A stretch of 64,000 nt of DNA from UBA4742 sp963734965 (GCA_963734965.1 CAVTJK010000004.1:744001-808000), one strand, 5' to 3'; counted from the stretch's first letter, positions 18,256-27,167 are shown. A program made the numbers and translations. Notes: generated from the letters alone by a model not told the origin.

Positions 18256-18450
18256 ATGGCAGCGGTCTGCGAGGTGTGTGGCAAACACCCGTCATTCGGT
18301 ATGGCGGTCAGCCACTCCCACCGGCGCACCAAGCGTCGTTGGAATCCCAACATCCAGCGCGTCCGTGCCGTGGTCAACGGCTCGACCAAGCGGGTCAACG
18401 TCTGCACCTCGTGCATCAAGGCCGGCAAGATCACCAAGGTCGCCCACTAA
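18256..18450 (+). CDS. rpmB: 50S ribosomal protein L28
   Basis: Ribosomal protein L28, 64 residues, with the typical AAVCEVCGK start and SHSHRRTKRRWNPN block. Cys5/Cys8 and Cys50/Cys53 form the zinc-binding type of L28. It is divergent from the DAK2-recG pair, the arrangement seen in many Gram-positive bacteria. A cold-shock-like gene follows 19 bases downstream. Confidence 0.97.
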   Translation: MAAVCEVCGKHPSFGMAVSHSHRRTKRRWNPNIQRVRAVVNGSTKRVNVCTSCIKAGKITKVAH

Positions 18451-18469
18451 GGGCGACAGTCGGCCCACC

Positions 18470-18733
18470 GTGCAAGGCGTCATCAAGTCCTACGACCCCG
18501 CCAGCCGGATGGGGGTCATCGTGTCCGACTCGAACCTGGTCGAATACGACCTGGCCCCCGATGCCCTCGACGGCTCGGTCTTCCGGATGCTCCGTCAGGG
18601 CCAGCGCGTGGTGTTCGACCTGGCGGGCGAGAGCGGTCAGGCCACCCGACTGCGGCTCGGCTCCGAGGTCGACATGGGCACGCCCGGCTTCCCGAGCGAG
18701 AACCCGACCGACAGCCAGCACCCCCAGGGATAG
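18470..18733 (+). CDS. Cold-shock-domain-like small protein
   Basis: Protein of 87 residues from a GTG at 18470. The first 65 residues look like a single OB-fold cold-shock-type domain: GVIKSYDPASRMGVI parallels the GxVKWFnxxkGfGFI start, and RQGQRVVFDL the later strand. The aromatic RNP residues are partly replaced, so nucleic-acid binding may be weak. The tail is Pro/Gly-rich. It probably forms an operon with rpmB. The ribosome site is poor, and the start is uncertain by a few codons. Confidence 0.65.
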   Translation: MQGVIKSYDPASRMGVIVSDSNLVEYDLAPDALDGSVFRMLRQGQRVVFDLAGESGQATRLRLGSEVDMGTPGFPSENPTDSQHPQG

Positions 18734-18894
18734 AACACGCCGCGGGTCACCCCCCGCAGTTTGCTGAACTCTCCCTGTAGTTTTGCCTGGCCCGGGAATG
18801 GACGGCGACCCCGGCGCGGTAAGTAGGCTCTTGGGACGGCATTGACCCGATCGTCACGGGTGTTCCCCCAACAGCCAAAGGCCTCGGAGGTCCG

Positions 18895-20706
18895 ATGGGT
18901 GCAGAGACCGGTAACCGGAAGTTGCTCCAGTGGGTGGAGCGATGGGCCGAGATCTTGCAGCCCGACGCGATCCACTGGTGCGACGGCTCGGCTGCGGAAT
19001 ACGACGCCCTGTGCCAGCAGCTGGTCGACGGCGGCACCTTCGAACGGCTGAGCGACGCCAAGCGCCCCAACAGCTACCTGGCTCTGTCCGATCCCGGCGA
19101 CGTCGCCCGGGTCGAAGACCGCACCTTCATCTGCTCCGAGAACGAGGCCGACGCCGGCCCCACCAACAACTGGCGGGCGCCGGCCGAGATGAAGGTCGAG
19201 CTCACCGAGCTGTTCACCGGCGCCATGAAGGGCCGGACGATGTACGTGGTCCCGTTCAGCATGGGTCCACTCGGATCGCCCATCGCCCACATCGGTGTGC
19301 AGCTCAGCGATTCGGCCTACGTCGCGGTGAACATGCGGATCATGACCCGGATGGGCCAGGCCGCCCTCGACGTGTTGGGCGACGACGGTGAGTTCGTCCC
19401 CTGCCTCCACTCGGTCGGTCACCCGCTCGAACAGGGCGAGGCCGACGTGGCCTGGCCGTGTGACGCCGAGAACAAGTACATCGTCCACTTCCCCGAGACC
19501 CGCGAGATCTGGTCCTACGGGTCGGGCTACGGCGGCAACGCGCTGCTGGGCAAGAAGTGCTTCGCCCTGCGCATCGCCTCGACCATGGCCCGCGACGACG
19601 GCTGGATGGCCGAGCACATGCTCATCCTGGGGATCACGCCTCCCGGCGGTGAGAAGAAGTACGTCGCCGCCGCCTTCCCGTCGGCCTGCGGCAAGACCAA
19701 CATGGCCATGCTGATCCCGAGCCTGCCGGGCTGGACCGTCGAGACCGTCGGTGACGACATCGCCTGGATGAAGTTCGGCAGCGACGGCCGCCTCCGCGCC
19801 ATCAACCCCGAGGCGGGGTTCTTCGGCGTCGCGCCGGGAACCTCGGACAAGACCAACCACAACGCCATGGCCACGGTGTTCGGCAACTCGATCTTCACCA
19901 ACTGCGCCCGCACCGACGACGGCGACGTGTGGTGGGAGGACATGACCGACGAGGCGCCGGCGCACCTCATCGACTGGAAGCACGAGGACTGGACCCCGGC
20001 CCGCGAGACGCCCGCCGCCCACCCCAACGCCCGCTTCACCACCCCTGCGGCGCAGTGCCCGTCGATCGCCGCCGAGTGGGAAGATCCCGAGGGCGTGCCC
20101 ATCTCGGCCATCCTCTTCGGCGGCCGGCGCGCCACCAACGTTCCCCTGGTGACCGAGTCTCTCGACTGGCAGCACGGCGTGTTCCTCGGCTCGATCATGT
20201 CGTCGGAGAAGACAGCCGCCGCCGCCGGCACCGTCGGCGAGCTGCGCTTCGATCCCTTCGCCATGCTGCCGTTCTGCGGCTACAACATGGGCGACTACTT
20301 CGCCCACTGGCTCGACATCGGCCGGACGGCCGCCGAGCGGGACGGCAACGCCGACAACCTGCCCAAGCTCTTCTGGGTCAACTGGTTCCGCAAGGGCGAC
20401 GACGGCAAGTTCCTGTGGCCCGGCTACGGCGAGAACAGCCGCGTGCTCAAGTGGGTGGTCGAGCGGATCGCCGGCGAGGGCGAGGCGGTCGAGACCCCGA
20501 TCGGACGAGTGCCGACCGTCGAGTCCATCGATCGCAGCGGACTCGATCTCGACGACGAGTCGATGGCCCGCATCCTGGCCGTCGATGCCGAGGCGTGGCG
20601 GGCCGAGATCCCCCAGATCGAGGCCCACTTCGAGTTCATCGGCGAGCACCTGCCGACCGAGCTGCGCGACGAGCTGAACAAGCTCGAGAAGCGCCTGGCC
20701 GACTGA
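18895..20706 (+). CDS. pckG: Phosphoenolpyruvate carboxykinase (GTP)
   Basis: Interconverts oxaloacetate + GTP and PEP + GDP + CO2 at the gluconeogenesis/anaplerosis junction. The 603-residue protein carries the P-loop-like kinase motif FPSACGKTNMAM near 261-272, with the hyper-reactive Cys typical of the GTP enzyme. NNW and GGRR segments for substrate binding and the C-terminal lid region are also present. The ATG is preceded by GGAGG. The 160 bases upstream hold a small GCGGG/CCCGC hairpin but no convincing promoter. It is followed on the same strand by a lone Lrp/AsnC-type domain gene. Confidence 0.97.
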   Translation: MGAETGNRKLLQWVERWAEILQPDAIHWCDGSAAEYDALCQQLVDGGTFERLSDAKRPNSYLALSDPGDVARVEDRTFICSENEADAGPTNNWRAPAEMKVELTELFTGAMKGRTMYVVPFSMGPLGSPIAHIGVQLSDSAYVAVNMRIMTRMGQAALDVLGDDGEFVPCLHSVGHPLEQGEADVAWPCDAENKYIVHFPETREIWSYGSGYGGNALLGKKCFALRIASTMARDDGWMAEHMLILGITPPGGEKKYVAAAFPSACGKTNMAMLIPSLPGWTVETVGDDIAWMKFGSDGRLRAINPEAGFFGVAPGTSDKTNHNAMATVFGNSIFTNCARTDDGDVWWEDMTDEAPAHLIDWKHEDWTPARETPAAHPNARFTTPAAQCPSIAAEWEDPEGVPISAILFGGRRATNVPLVTESLDWQHGVFLGSIMSSEKTAAAAGTVGELRFDPFAMLPFCGYNMGDYFAHWLDIGRTAAERDGNADNLPKLFWVNWFRKGDDGKFLWPGYGENSRVLKWVVERIAGEGEAVETPIGRVPTVESIDRSGLDLDDESMARILAVDAEAWRAEIPQIEAHFEFIGEHLPTELRDELNKLEKRLAD

Positions 20707-20802
20707 GTCGATGAGAGGCCGCGGCTCGCTTCGACCCAGAGGCGCCTATCGCGGCCGCAACTGCCGACTGATCCCCAGGGACCAGTCGTAGGAGGCGATC
20801 AC

Positions 20803-21039
20803 ATGACCGTCAGCGCTTACATCCTGATCCAGACCGAGGTGGGCAAGGCCGCCCAGGTCGCCACCCAGGTACGGACCATCGACGGGGTCGTCGCCGCCGA
20901 TGACGTGACCGGGCCCTACGACGTGATCGTCCGCGCCGAGGCTCCGACCATGGACGAGCTGGGCAAGATGGTCGTGAGTCGGGTCCAGATGATCGACGGC
21001 CTCAACCGCACCCTCACCTGCCCTGTAGTGAATCTCTGA
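20803..21039 (+). CDS. Stand-alone Lrp/AsnC C-terminal (RAM) domain protein
   Basis: Protein of 78 residues consisting only of the alpha-beta RAM domain of Lrp/AsnC regulators (MTVSAYILIQTEVGKA, then GPYDVIVRAEAPTMDEL), with no DNA-binding helix-turn-helix. Such proteins form ring oligomers that bind amino acids or modulate full-length Lrp proteins. A strong AGGAGG precedes the ATG. It lies 96 bases after pckG, and whether the two are linked functionally is unknown. The duplicated intergenic repeat follows immediately. Confidence 0.85.
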   Translation: MTVSAYILIQTEVGKAAQVATQVRTIDGVVAADDVTGPYDVIVRAEAPTMDELGKMVVSRVQMIDGLNRTLTCPVVNL

Positions 21040-21080
21040 TACCTGGCCCTCTGGTCGGGCCCCGCCGACCCGGTGGACCC

Positions 21081-21265
21081 GGTGGACACGGCGGAGCCCG
21101 CCAGGGCGCAGCCATTCACAGGATGACACCCGGATGGCGAAGCGCTCGTAGGGAGGCCCCGCCGACCGGTGGACACGGCGGAGCCCGCCAGGGCGCAGCC
21201 GTTCACAGGATGACACCCGGATGGCGAAGCGCTCGGAGGGAGGCCCCGCCGACCGGAGAGCCAAG
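21081..21265 (+). repeat. Tandem 87-bp duplication of the dispersed repeat, copy B
   Basis: Unit 1 spans 21081-21167 and unit 2 spans 21168-21254, both beginning GGTGGACACGGCGGAGCCCG and ending GCCCCGCCGACC. They differ at only two bases that I can see (CATTC/CGTTC and CGTAGGG/CGGAGGG). After unit 2 comes the usual ending GGAGAGCCAAG, which abuts the stop codon of the minus-strand membrane protein gene. A partial third GGTGGAC start is seen at about 21072. No coding role. Confidence 0.9.
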
Positions 21266-21628
21266 TCACTTGATCCCGACGATGACGGCGCGGATGCCGA
21301 GGCCCATCAGGAACAGGCCGCCGAACCCGTAGAGCAGGTACCGGTACTTCTCCATCTGGGCGCGGTAGCTGTAGATGAGCGCGACGCTCAGGATGGCCAC
21401 GAAGCCGTAGAACATGTGGAACTGCGGCGCCTTGATCTTCTGGCCGGCGACCATGCCCACCCCCAGGGCGACCTGCACGAAGATCGCCACCTCGACGGTG
21501 ATGGTGAACCACCACAGGGCCCGGCCGCGCAACCACACCAGCCAGTTGGCGCCGAGCGACCACACACCCGCCAGGCCGTTGCCGACGATCACGAACCACG
21601 CGAACGACCGGTGGATCTCGAGCAGCAC
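21266..21628 (-). CDS. Four-helix membrane protein of unknown function
   Basis: Protein of 120 residues, almost entirely hydrophobic, with about four membrane helices (roughly 8-33, 39-62, 68-87 and 95-118) and short polar loops. Histidines in HRSFAW near the N terminus and in KAPQFHMFYGF before helix 3 are conspicuous. The layout resembles small haem- or quinone-associated membrane proteins, but no family is certain. Its stop codon directly touches the duplicated intergenic repeat. The ferritin-like gene lies 65 bases upstream on the same strand. Confidence 0.75.
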   Translation of the reverse strand: MLLEIHRSFAWFVIVGNGLAGVWSLGANWLVWLRGRALWWFTITVEVAIFVQVALGVGMVAGQKIKAPQFHMFYGFVAILSVALIYSYRAQMEKYRYLLYGFGGLFLMGLGIRAVIVGIK

Positions 21629-21693
21629 CGTCGAATCAGTCGGGGATGTGCCGGGTCAGCGCGTTCGTTGCGACGGGACGGCCAGGACCGGGC

Positions 21694-22521
21694 TCAGGCC
21701 GACTCGGCCGTGGCCCATTGGGCCTGCGCCTCGGCGTAGGCCTCGGCCGCGGCGTCGACGAGGTCGCCGATCTCGTCCTCGTTGAACCCGGCCAGGGTCC
21801 GGAACTTGCGAGCCAGATGGATCGGGTTCTCTTCCTCTTCGCCGCGGAAGCCGCCGAAGCTGAACAGCTTGTCGACCGTGCGCTGGAAGTCGAGGGCCGC
21901 CCGGCGCCGCTCGGGGTCGTCGGCGGTGATGCGGCGCAGCCAGTCCGAACCCATCTTCACGTGGGTGACCTCGTCGGCCAGCATCCAGTCCTCGCAGAAG
22001 TAGAGGACCGGATCGGCCACGGCGTCGCCGAACTCGCGCATGGTGTTGAACACATCGATGGCCAGCCCTTCGAGGGCCCGGTTCACCCCGGCCAGGCGCA
22101 GGATGGCGTCGCTGTTGCAGGCCGCCTCGAACAGCAGGGTCTGCTCGGCGAACTCGCCGATCTCCGATCCCATGTGCTCGGTGAGCTTCACGGAGATCTC
22201 GACGTGGCGAGCCTCGTCCCAGCACTGGCGAGCCATGTCCAACTTGAGCTCGAAGGGGATGGCGTCGCCCTCGCTGCCGACCGGGAAGTCCCAGCACGTG
22301 CGACCGGCACCTTCGAGGGCCTGGATCTCACCCACGAAGATGCCGTGCATCAGCGAACGGGCGGCGTCGGGCGCTTCGTAGTTCTCGGCCTTGAAGCCGG
22401 GGCTCCGCTTGTTGTCGGCCATCTGCACGGCGTTGCGCGGATCGAACACGAGGTCCTCGATGCGCATGCGGGCGAAGCGATCGTCGCGAGCCAGCTCGGT
22501 CACGGGCATGTGACGCTTCAT
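21694..22521 (-). CDS. Ferritin-like (DUF455-type) protein
   Basis: Protein of 275 residues, mostly helical. Paired Glu/His motifs typical of a ferritin-like di-metal four-helix bundle are visible: GEIQALEGAG (about 64-73), CWDEARHVEI (about 100-109) and DEVTHVKMG (about 182-190). This is the DUF455 arrangement (D/E-EARH and DE-x-x-H). The substrate is unknown; some family members sit in metal or oxygen-stress contexts. The ATG is chosen at 22521, and MPVTEL four codons later is an alternative. It is co-directional with the MhuD-like gene upstream (75 bases apart). Confidence 0.75.
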   Translation of the reverse strand: MKRHMPVTELARDDRFARMRIEDLVFDPRNAVQMADNKRSPGFKAENYEAPDAARSLMHGIFVGEIQALEGAGRTCWDFPVGSEGDAIPFELKLDMARQCWDEARHVEISVKLTEHMGSEIGEFAEQTLLFEAACNSDAILRLAGVNRALEGLAIDVFNTMREFGDAVADPVLYFCEDWMLADEVTHVKMGSDWLRRITADDPERRRAALDFQRTVDKLFSFGGFRGEEEENPIHLARKFRTLAGFNEDEIGDLVDAAAEAYAEAQAQWATAESA

Positions 22522-22595
22522 GCCTTGCTCCTTTGCGGCGGGAGATGCCGTGGGGTGGTTTCCGGCAGCTGACGCTCGTGGCGCTCAGCTGGTGG

Positions 22596-22934
22596 TCACC
22601 CAGAGTAGCCCGATGAGCCGAGCACGACCTCATATGCCCACAGCTCGCTGTGCGCCGCGACCGGCGGCTTCTCGGCTCCGCCCTCGGACTTGGGAGCCTC
22701 GGAGCGGTGACCGTGGGCGAAGGCCGGGGACGTGACCCAGGCGTTGAACGCAGCCTCGTCCCGCCAGCGGGTGACCACCAGCCAGGTGGCGCGATCGTCG
22801 GTCGGCTTGAGCAGCTCGAAGCCCTCGAAGCCGTCCTGGTCGTCGACGGCACCGGCGCGGGCCGCGAACCGGTGGGCCAGCTCGTCGCCGGAACCCTCGG
22901 GCACGGTGATGGCGTTGATGCGGATGATCGTCAT
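22596..22934 (-). CDS. MhuD/IsdG-like heme-degrading monooxygenase
   Basis: ABM-fold monooxygenase of 112 residues. The start IIRINAITVPEGSG and later FEGFELLKP closely parallel mycobacterial MhuD. Asn7 and Trp66 occupy the same positions as in MhuD. Histidines at 74 and 76 (FAHGHR) can provide the axial heme ligand (His75 in MhuD), allowing for a small gap. It probably dimerises and opens heme to release iron. I chose the ATG at 22934 because the frame upstream is repeat sequence. With the FbpABC importer it suggests attention to iron supply. A different small-molecule monooxygenase remains possible. Confidence 0.75.
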   Translation of the reverse strand: MTIIRINAITVPEGSGDELAHRFAARAGAVDDQDGFEGFELLKPTDDRATWLVVTRWRDEAAFNAWVTSPAFAHGHRSEAPKSEGGAEKPPVAAHSELWAYEVVLGSSGYSG

Positions 22935-22986
22935 GACGACGATCGTGCTCGGCGCGCCCGCCGATTGCCAGTTCGAGCTCGGTTTG

Positions 22987-23040
22987 CTTGGCTCTCCGGT
23001 CGGGCAAGCCTCCCTCCGAGCGGCTTCGCCCATCCGGGTG
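22987..23040 (-). repeat. Dispersed intergenic repeat, copy C (inverted)
   Basis: Read on the minus strand this is CACCCGGATGGGCGAAGCCGC, then GGAGGGAGGCTTGCCCGACCGG, then AGAGCCAAG: the same three-part core as copies A and B with a few extra bases. The bases to about 23095 include a GGAGCGGAGCGGAGCC module also present in copies D and E. It lies between the deacetylase stop and the MhuD-like start. Confidence 0.8.
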
Positions 23041-23090
23041 CCATCGTCGGCGCGGCTCCGCTCCGCTCCGCCTCGTTGCCCGACCTCGGC

Positions 23091-23990
23091 TCAGCCGGTG
23101 TTGCGGGAGGTGCCGAACATCTGGTCGAGGGTGACCGGATCGAGGTTGCGCTCGTGGATGAGCGCGAGCACCACGTCGAACAGCTCGGTGGCCGTCGGAT
23201 GGTTGGCGTGGCCCAACATGATGGTGCCGGGCTTCAGGTACCGCTCGGCCTGGTTGAGGAACACGTCGATCGAGAGCGGCTCCGAATCGCCGTAGGTCCC
23301 GTTCCACATGAGCACGTTCGTGTACCCGAGCGAGCCGGCCACGTCGTCGACCCGATCGGTGTGGAAGCCGAACGGTGGTCGATACCACGGCCGCGTGGTG
23401 ATCCCGAACGTCTTCTGGATCCACTGGTCGTTGCGTTCGAGCTCGCCTTCGATCTCGCCGGCCGGCATCCGACGCAGGTCGTGGTGCGAGAACGTGTGGT
23501 TGCCGATCTGCACCTGACCGGCCTCGATGAGGGGGCGAAGCACGGCGGCGTGTGGGTTCCAGAACGCTTGCACGACCCCGTTGGGTGAGAAGGTGATGGG
23601 CGTGCCGCTCGACTGGGCGAAGCCCACGTAGGCGGCCACGCACTCCTCGCACGTGCCGTCGTCGATCGTGATCGCGATCTGTCGGGTGGGCCCCGGCGCA
23701 TGGAAGATCGTTCGAGGGGGACCCGGATGCGGGGCCGGCACCGCATCGAGGCTCACGACCGCCTCGGTCGTCGTCGAGGCGAACGGCGCCGGTCCGGTCG
23801 GCCCGGTCGGCGGCGAAGCCCCAGCCGGTGTGGTCGAGGCGGAACCGTCTCGACGGACACTGGCATGGACCGAGCCACAGCCGGCCAGCACCGCCGCCAC
23901 CCCGACCCCGAGCAGCTCGAGGAAGCGACGCCGGCCGAGGTGCGAATAGCCGCGACAGGTCCGACACCCCTGATCACCGTGCCCGCTCAC
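23091..23990 (-). CDS. Exported polysaccharide deacetylase (NodB domain)
   Basis: Carbohydrate esterase family 4 protein, 299 residues. A Cys-rich N terminus precedes GRRRFLELLG (residues 19-28), a hydrophobic stretch and the lipobox LAGC with Cys38: a Tat-like lipoprotein signal. The catalytic domain has ITIDDG (107-112) with the metal-binding Asp pair, HTFSHHDL (165-172) with the two metal His residues, and WYRPPFGFH with the catalytic Arg region. It probably N-deacetylates a cell-wall or surface glycan. A Pro/Thr-rich linker lies between signal and catalytic domain. Confidence 0.9.
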   Translation of the reverse strand: MSGHGDQGCRTCRGYSHLGRRRFLELLGVGVAAVLAGCGSVHASVRRDGSASTTPAGASPPTGPTGPAPFASTTTEAVVSLDAVPAPHPGPPRTIFHAPGPTRQIAITIDDGTCEECVAAYVGFAQSSGTPITFSPNGVVQAFWNPHAAVLRPLIEAGQVQIGNHTFSHHDLRRMPAGEIEGELERNDQWIQKTFGITTRPWYRPPFGFHTDRVDDVAGSLGYTNVLMWNGTYGDSEPLSIDVFLNQAERYLKPGTIMLGHANHPTATELFDVVLALIHERNLDPVTLDQMFGTSRNTG

Positions 23991-24036
23991 CTCGGTGACG
24001 GTAGCTCTTGGCCCGGCCCGTTCCCGGTCGTGCCCG

Positions 24037-26467
24037 CTACAGGTACTGGCGGCGGCGCATCCAGACCAATGTCGGATATCCCCAGATGGGAGGCAGGTAC
24101 GCGGTCATCAGCCGGGCGGTCAGGGTGGCGGCGATGGCGATCGTGTTGGGGATCCCGAGCGCCGTGAAGCCGGCGATGAGACCGGCTTCGATCACGCCCA
24201 TGCCACCGGGAACCGGCGCGATGCCGCCGAGCAGGGAGGCCAACGTGTTGACCACGATCAGCTCGCCGAGCGAGGCGGACGCCCCGTAGGCGTGCAGCGA
24301 CGCGCCGAGCACCATCGCGAACAGGACCTGCGAGGCGACGGCGCCGCCGAACAGGCGCACGAGCTTCGAGGGCTGAGCGGCCAACGAGCGCAGGTTGGAC
24401 CGAGCGGCGTCGACCTGCGGCTTGAGCTTGTCGATGGCTCGCCGTCGAAATCGCGGGACGAGCGTCACCGCTCCGACCACAGCCAGGCCGACCACGATCA
24501 ACACCAACAGCCAGGTCGTGTCCGAGCCCGACGAGCTGCTGCCGCTCCCCGACGAGTCGTCGAAGGCGTAGCTGAACGACGATCGAGTGATGATGAACGA
24601 CACCACGAACAACACCGCCTGAACGGCCATGTTGGACAGGCTGACCAGCACGCCCGAGCTGACCGCGACCGAGACGGCCAGGCCTCGCCTCTGGAAGTAC
24701 CGGATGATCGTCGCGGTCGTCCCGACGGTCCCGGCGACCAGCCCGGTGAAGGCGTTGGCCAGCTCGAGACCGATGGTGGCCCCGAACGGCAACGGGGTCG
24801 AGACCGAGCCGAGCACCGACACGGCCTGGGCGACGTTGGTGAGCTGGGCCAGCACGAAGGCCACGAACACCCATGACCACTCCGCGCTCGGCGAGCGTGG
24901 ACCACAGGTCGTCGACCCCGGCGAACTCACGGACGATGAGGATGACGCCGACGAGAGCCCCGACCCCCATGGCGAGCGAGCTCCACGACACGCGGCGGAT
25001 CTCAGCCAGCTCCGGCGCATCGACCCCGGTCGCGGCCGCGCCCGCATCCCGCAGCTCACCCAGCAGGTGCTTCTGCTTGTGCAGCGCCTCGCGGCTGTGG
25101 CGATCGATGGCGGCGGGCTGCAGCAGCGGGAGGGTCAGGGCCAGACGTTCGGCCGGGATGGTTCGGAGCGCGCCGGCCACCGCACGATCGGCTCCGACGA
25201 TCAACGCGACCGCCACCAGCGCGTCCGTCAGATCGGCATCGAGTCGCTCGTCGGGTGCGCCCGACGACGCCTGCTGCAGTCCTTGGAGTGCGACGGTTGC
25301 GTCCCCGGCCACCACGATCGAGGTGGCGTTGAGCGCGCCGTGGGCGATGCGCACCTCGCGGAGGCGCTCGAGGGTCGCGAACAACGAGTCGATCGTCGCC
25401 TCCTCGACCTCGTCGGCGCTCATCTCGGCGAGGACCCGGCCGGCGGGCGGTCGGGTGACGAGCACGGCGTCGTCGGTCTCGTCGCTCACACCGGCGATGA
25501 CCACCTCGGCCGTGGCCACGCCGGCCTGGGCGGTGAGCAGCGTGAGGTAGGCCTCGTGCTCGACCTGCTGGGCTCGGCTGACCGACAGAGCCGGACCCGT
25601 GTCGCGGTACCAGGCGAAGCGCCAGGCCTTCGAGAGGGCTCGTGCGTCCGACGCGTCGCGCCCGTAGAGCGAGACCACGACCGGCCGGCCCCCCTCGTCG
25701 ACGCCGGTGTAGCGAGCGACGCCCCATTCCTGGTCCGAGGCCAGCGCGACTCGGTCGATCACCGCACCCACATCGGCCACGACCTCGACCACCTCGGCCG
25801 GCGTGGCCAACCCCGCCGGCGTGCCGAGCGCCAGGTGCACGGCGGCCGCCACTCCCCACCCGACCACGGCGCTGAGCAGGACGTCGACCGGCAGCCCGGC
25901 CTCGGCCAGCACGGCGGCCACCGCGCCGACCGTGATCAGTGCGTACACGACCCGGTGGAGGATGTGGCTGAGATAGGGCAGCACGACGACGGCCAAGGCC
26001 ACGGCGATGGCGACCCGGGCCATGGGGAAGCTGGGATCGATGCCGCCCAGGTCCGGGTTGGGCGGCCGGCCGCCGTTGGTCCCGAGCGTCGCGCCCATCA
26101 GCCCGCACAACGCCCAGGTGCCGAATCCGGCCAACGCCGTCGCGATGGCCAGGCGGGGACGGCGCGTCAGCAGCGCGAGCCCGATGAGCACGGCGATGGC
26201 GCCGAACGAGCCGATGAACCAGACCGTCGAGACGAACCACTGCAGTCCCTCGGGCACGGGGACCACGGAGTTGACCAGGTGGATCTCGACCGTCAGGTCG
26301 GCCCGCACGGCCGCCACGAGCACGATCACGAGCACCACCGCGGTCACCACGCGCACCACATCCGACGCCCGCCGCCGGATGGATCCATCGCCCATCGGAG
26401 TGAACACGAGCGACCGCCAGCGCCGGGCCACGGCGACGGGCCGGCGGACCCGAGGGCCGCGTGTCAT
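24037..26467 (-). pseudogene. Flippase-like (LPG-synthase TM region) protein with kinase-like domain, one frameshift near 24886
   Basis: Large membrane protein split by one extra base. Frame 1 (26467-24887, about 527 residues) has a phosphatase/PAP2-like set of N-terminal helices, then a soluble AarF/kinase-like region (for example EHEAYLTLL and IAHGALNATSI). Frame 2 (24885-24037, about 282 residues) continues with the UPF0104/lysylphosphatidylglycerol-synthase-type membrane domain, including GGIAPVPGGMGVIEAG. Dropping one G at about 24886 joins LWSTLAE to AEWSWVFVAFVLAQL. The combined length of about 809 residues fits actinobacterial homologues. The start is uncertain (the ATG at 26467 lacks a clear ribosome site). 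An assembly error is likely. Confidence 0.75.
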
Positions 26468-26553
26468 CGAGGGGGCCCCGGTCACCCGGTCATATGAGCA
26501 CACGGCGTGGCCGCCGCCGCGCATCAGATCTCGGGGTTGCCAGTTCGTTCGTT

Positions 26554-26583
26554 GACGAATAGCTTTGCACCTAATGATTCGTC
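26554..26583 (+). promoter_or_regulatory. Inverted repeat over the marR start (candidate autoregulatory operator)
   Basis: GACGAAT (26554-26560) and its complement ATTCGTC (26577-26583) form a perfect 7-base inverted repeat spanning the ATG at 26574. TTGACG (26552-26557) could serve as a -35. MarR proteins commonly bind such repeats at their own promoter. Confidence 0.45.
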
Positions 26584-27163
26584 AGACACCAGGTTCGGGG
26601 GCCGCGGGCTCCCGTTCCGCCGGCGCCGTCGAGGCGACCAGCGACCAGGCCGCCGCCTGCACCGGGCCCCGACGGGAATCGGTCGGACGCGCCCTGGCGT
26701 TGACGGCCAAGGCCGTGCGAGAGCTGTTCGACGCCCGCCTGACGGCCGAGGGCGGGAGCCTCCCGACCTGGATCGTGCTGGCCCAGGCCATCGAGGCTCC
26801 GGTGAGCCCCAGCCAGAGCGAGCTGGCGGGGCGCATGGGCATCGGAGGGGCGACCCTCGTCCGCCACCTCGATCGGCTCGAGGGCGAAGGACTCGTCGTC
26901 CGGCGTCGCGACGAACGTGACCGCCGCGTCACCCGCGTGGACATCACCGCCGCGGGCCGGCGCCGTCATCGCCAGCTCGCCGTGGTGGCCGATCAGCTCG
27001 ACCGTGAGATCAAGGCCCTCATGAGCGATGAAGACGAGGAGACCTTCCGATCGATCCTCGATCGGCTGGCCACCTTCGCCCTCGCCGCCCCCAGACCGGC
27101 CGGTGCCGGGGATGTCGCCCCCCCGCCCGGACTCGACGAAGCGCTCGACGAAACGGATGTCGC

Positions 27164-27167
<4 letters not shown>
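26574..27167 (+). CDS. MarR-family transcriptional regulator
   Basis: Winged-helix regulator of about 197 residues. The DNA-binding part spans roughly 70-130: SQSELAGRMGIGGATLVRHL is the helix-turn-helix and RRDERDRRVTRVDIT the basic wing with the Asp-Arg-Arg motif. N- and C-terminal extensions are disordered and Ala/Pro-rich. No ribosome site precedes the ATG at 26574, so the transcript may be leaderless or the true start internal. Its stop overlaps the ABC ATPase start (ATGA), so it is co-transcribed with the exporter it most likely controls. Confidence 0.88.

Noticed and set aside
18734..18894. Possible riboswitch upstream of pckG
   Set aside because: Only a weak GCGGG/CCCGC hairpin is visible and no known riboswitch core was recognised.
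20746..21264. Minus-strand open frame with repeated SAGPP-ERFAIRVSS-like peptides
   Set aside because: It is translation of the tandem 87-bp intergenic repeat plus antisense of the Lrp-type gene. The peptide repetition reflects the DNA repeat.
21081..21265. Possible attachment site or integron-type site at the tandem repeat
   Set aside because: No integrase, no cargo genes and no attC-like structure; copies also occur elsewhere as single units between housekeeping genes.
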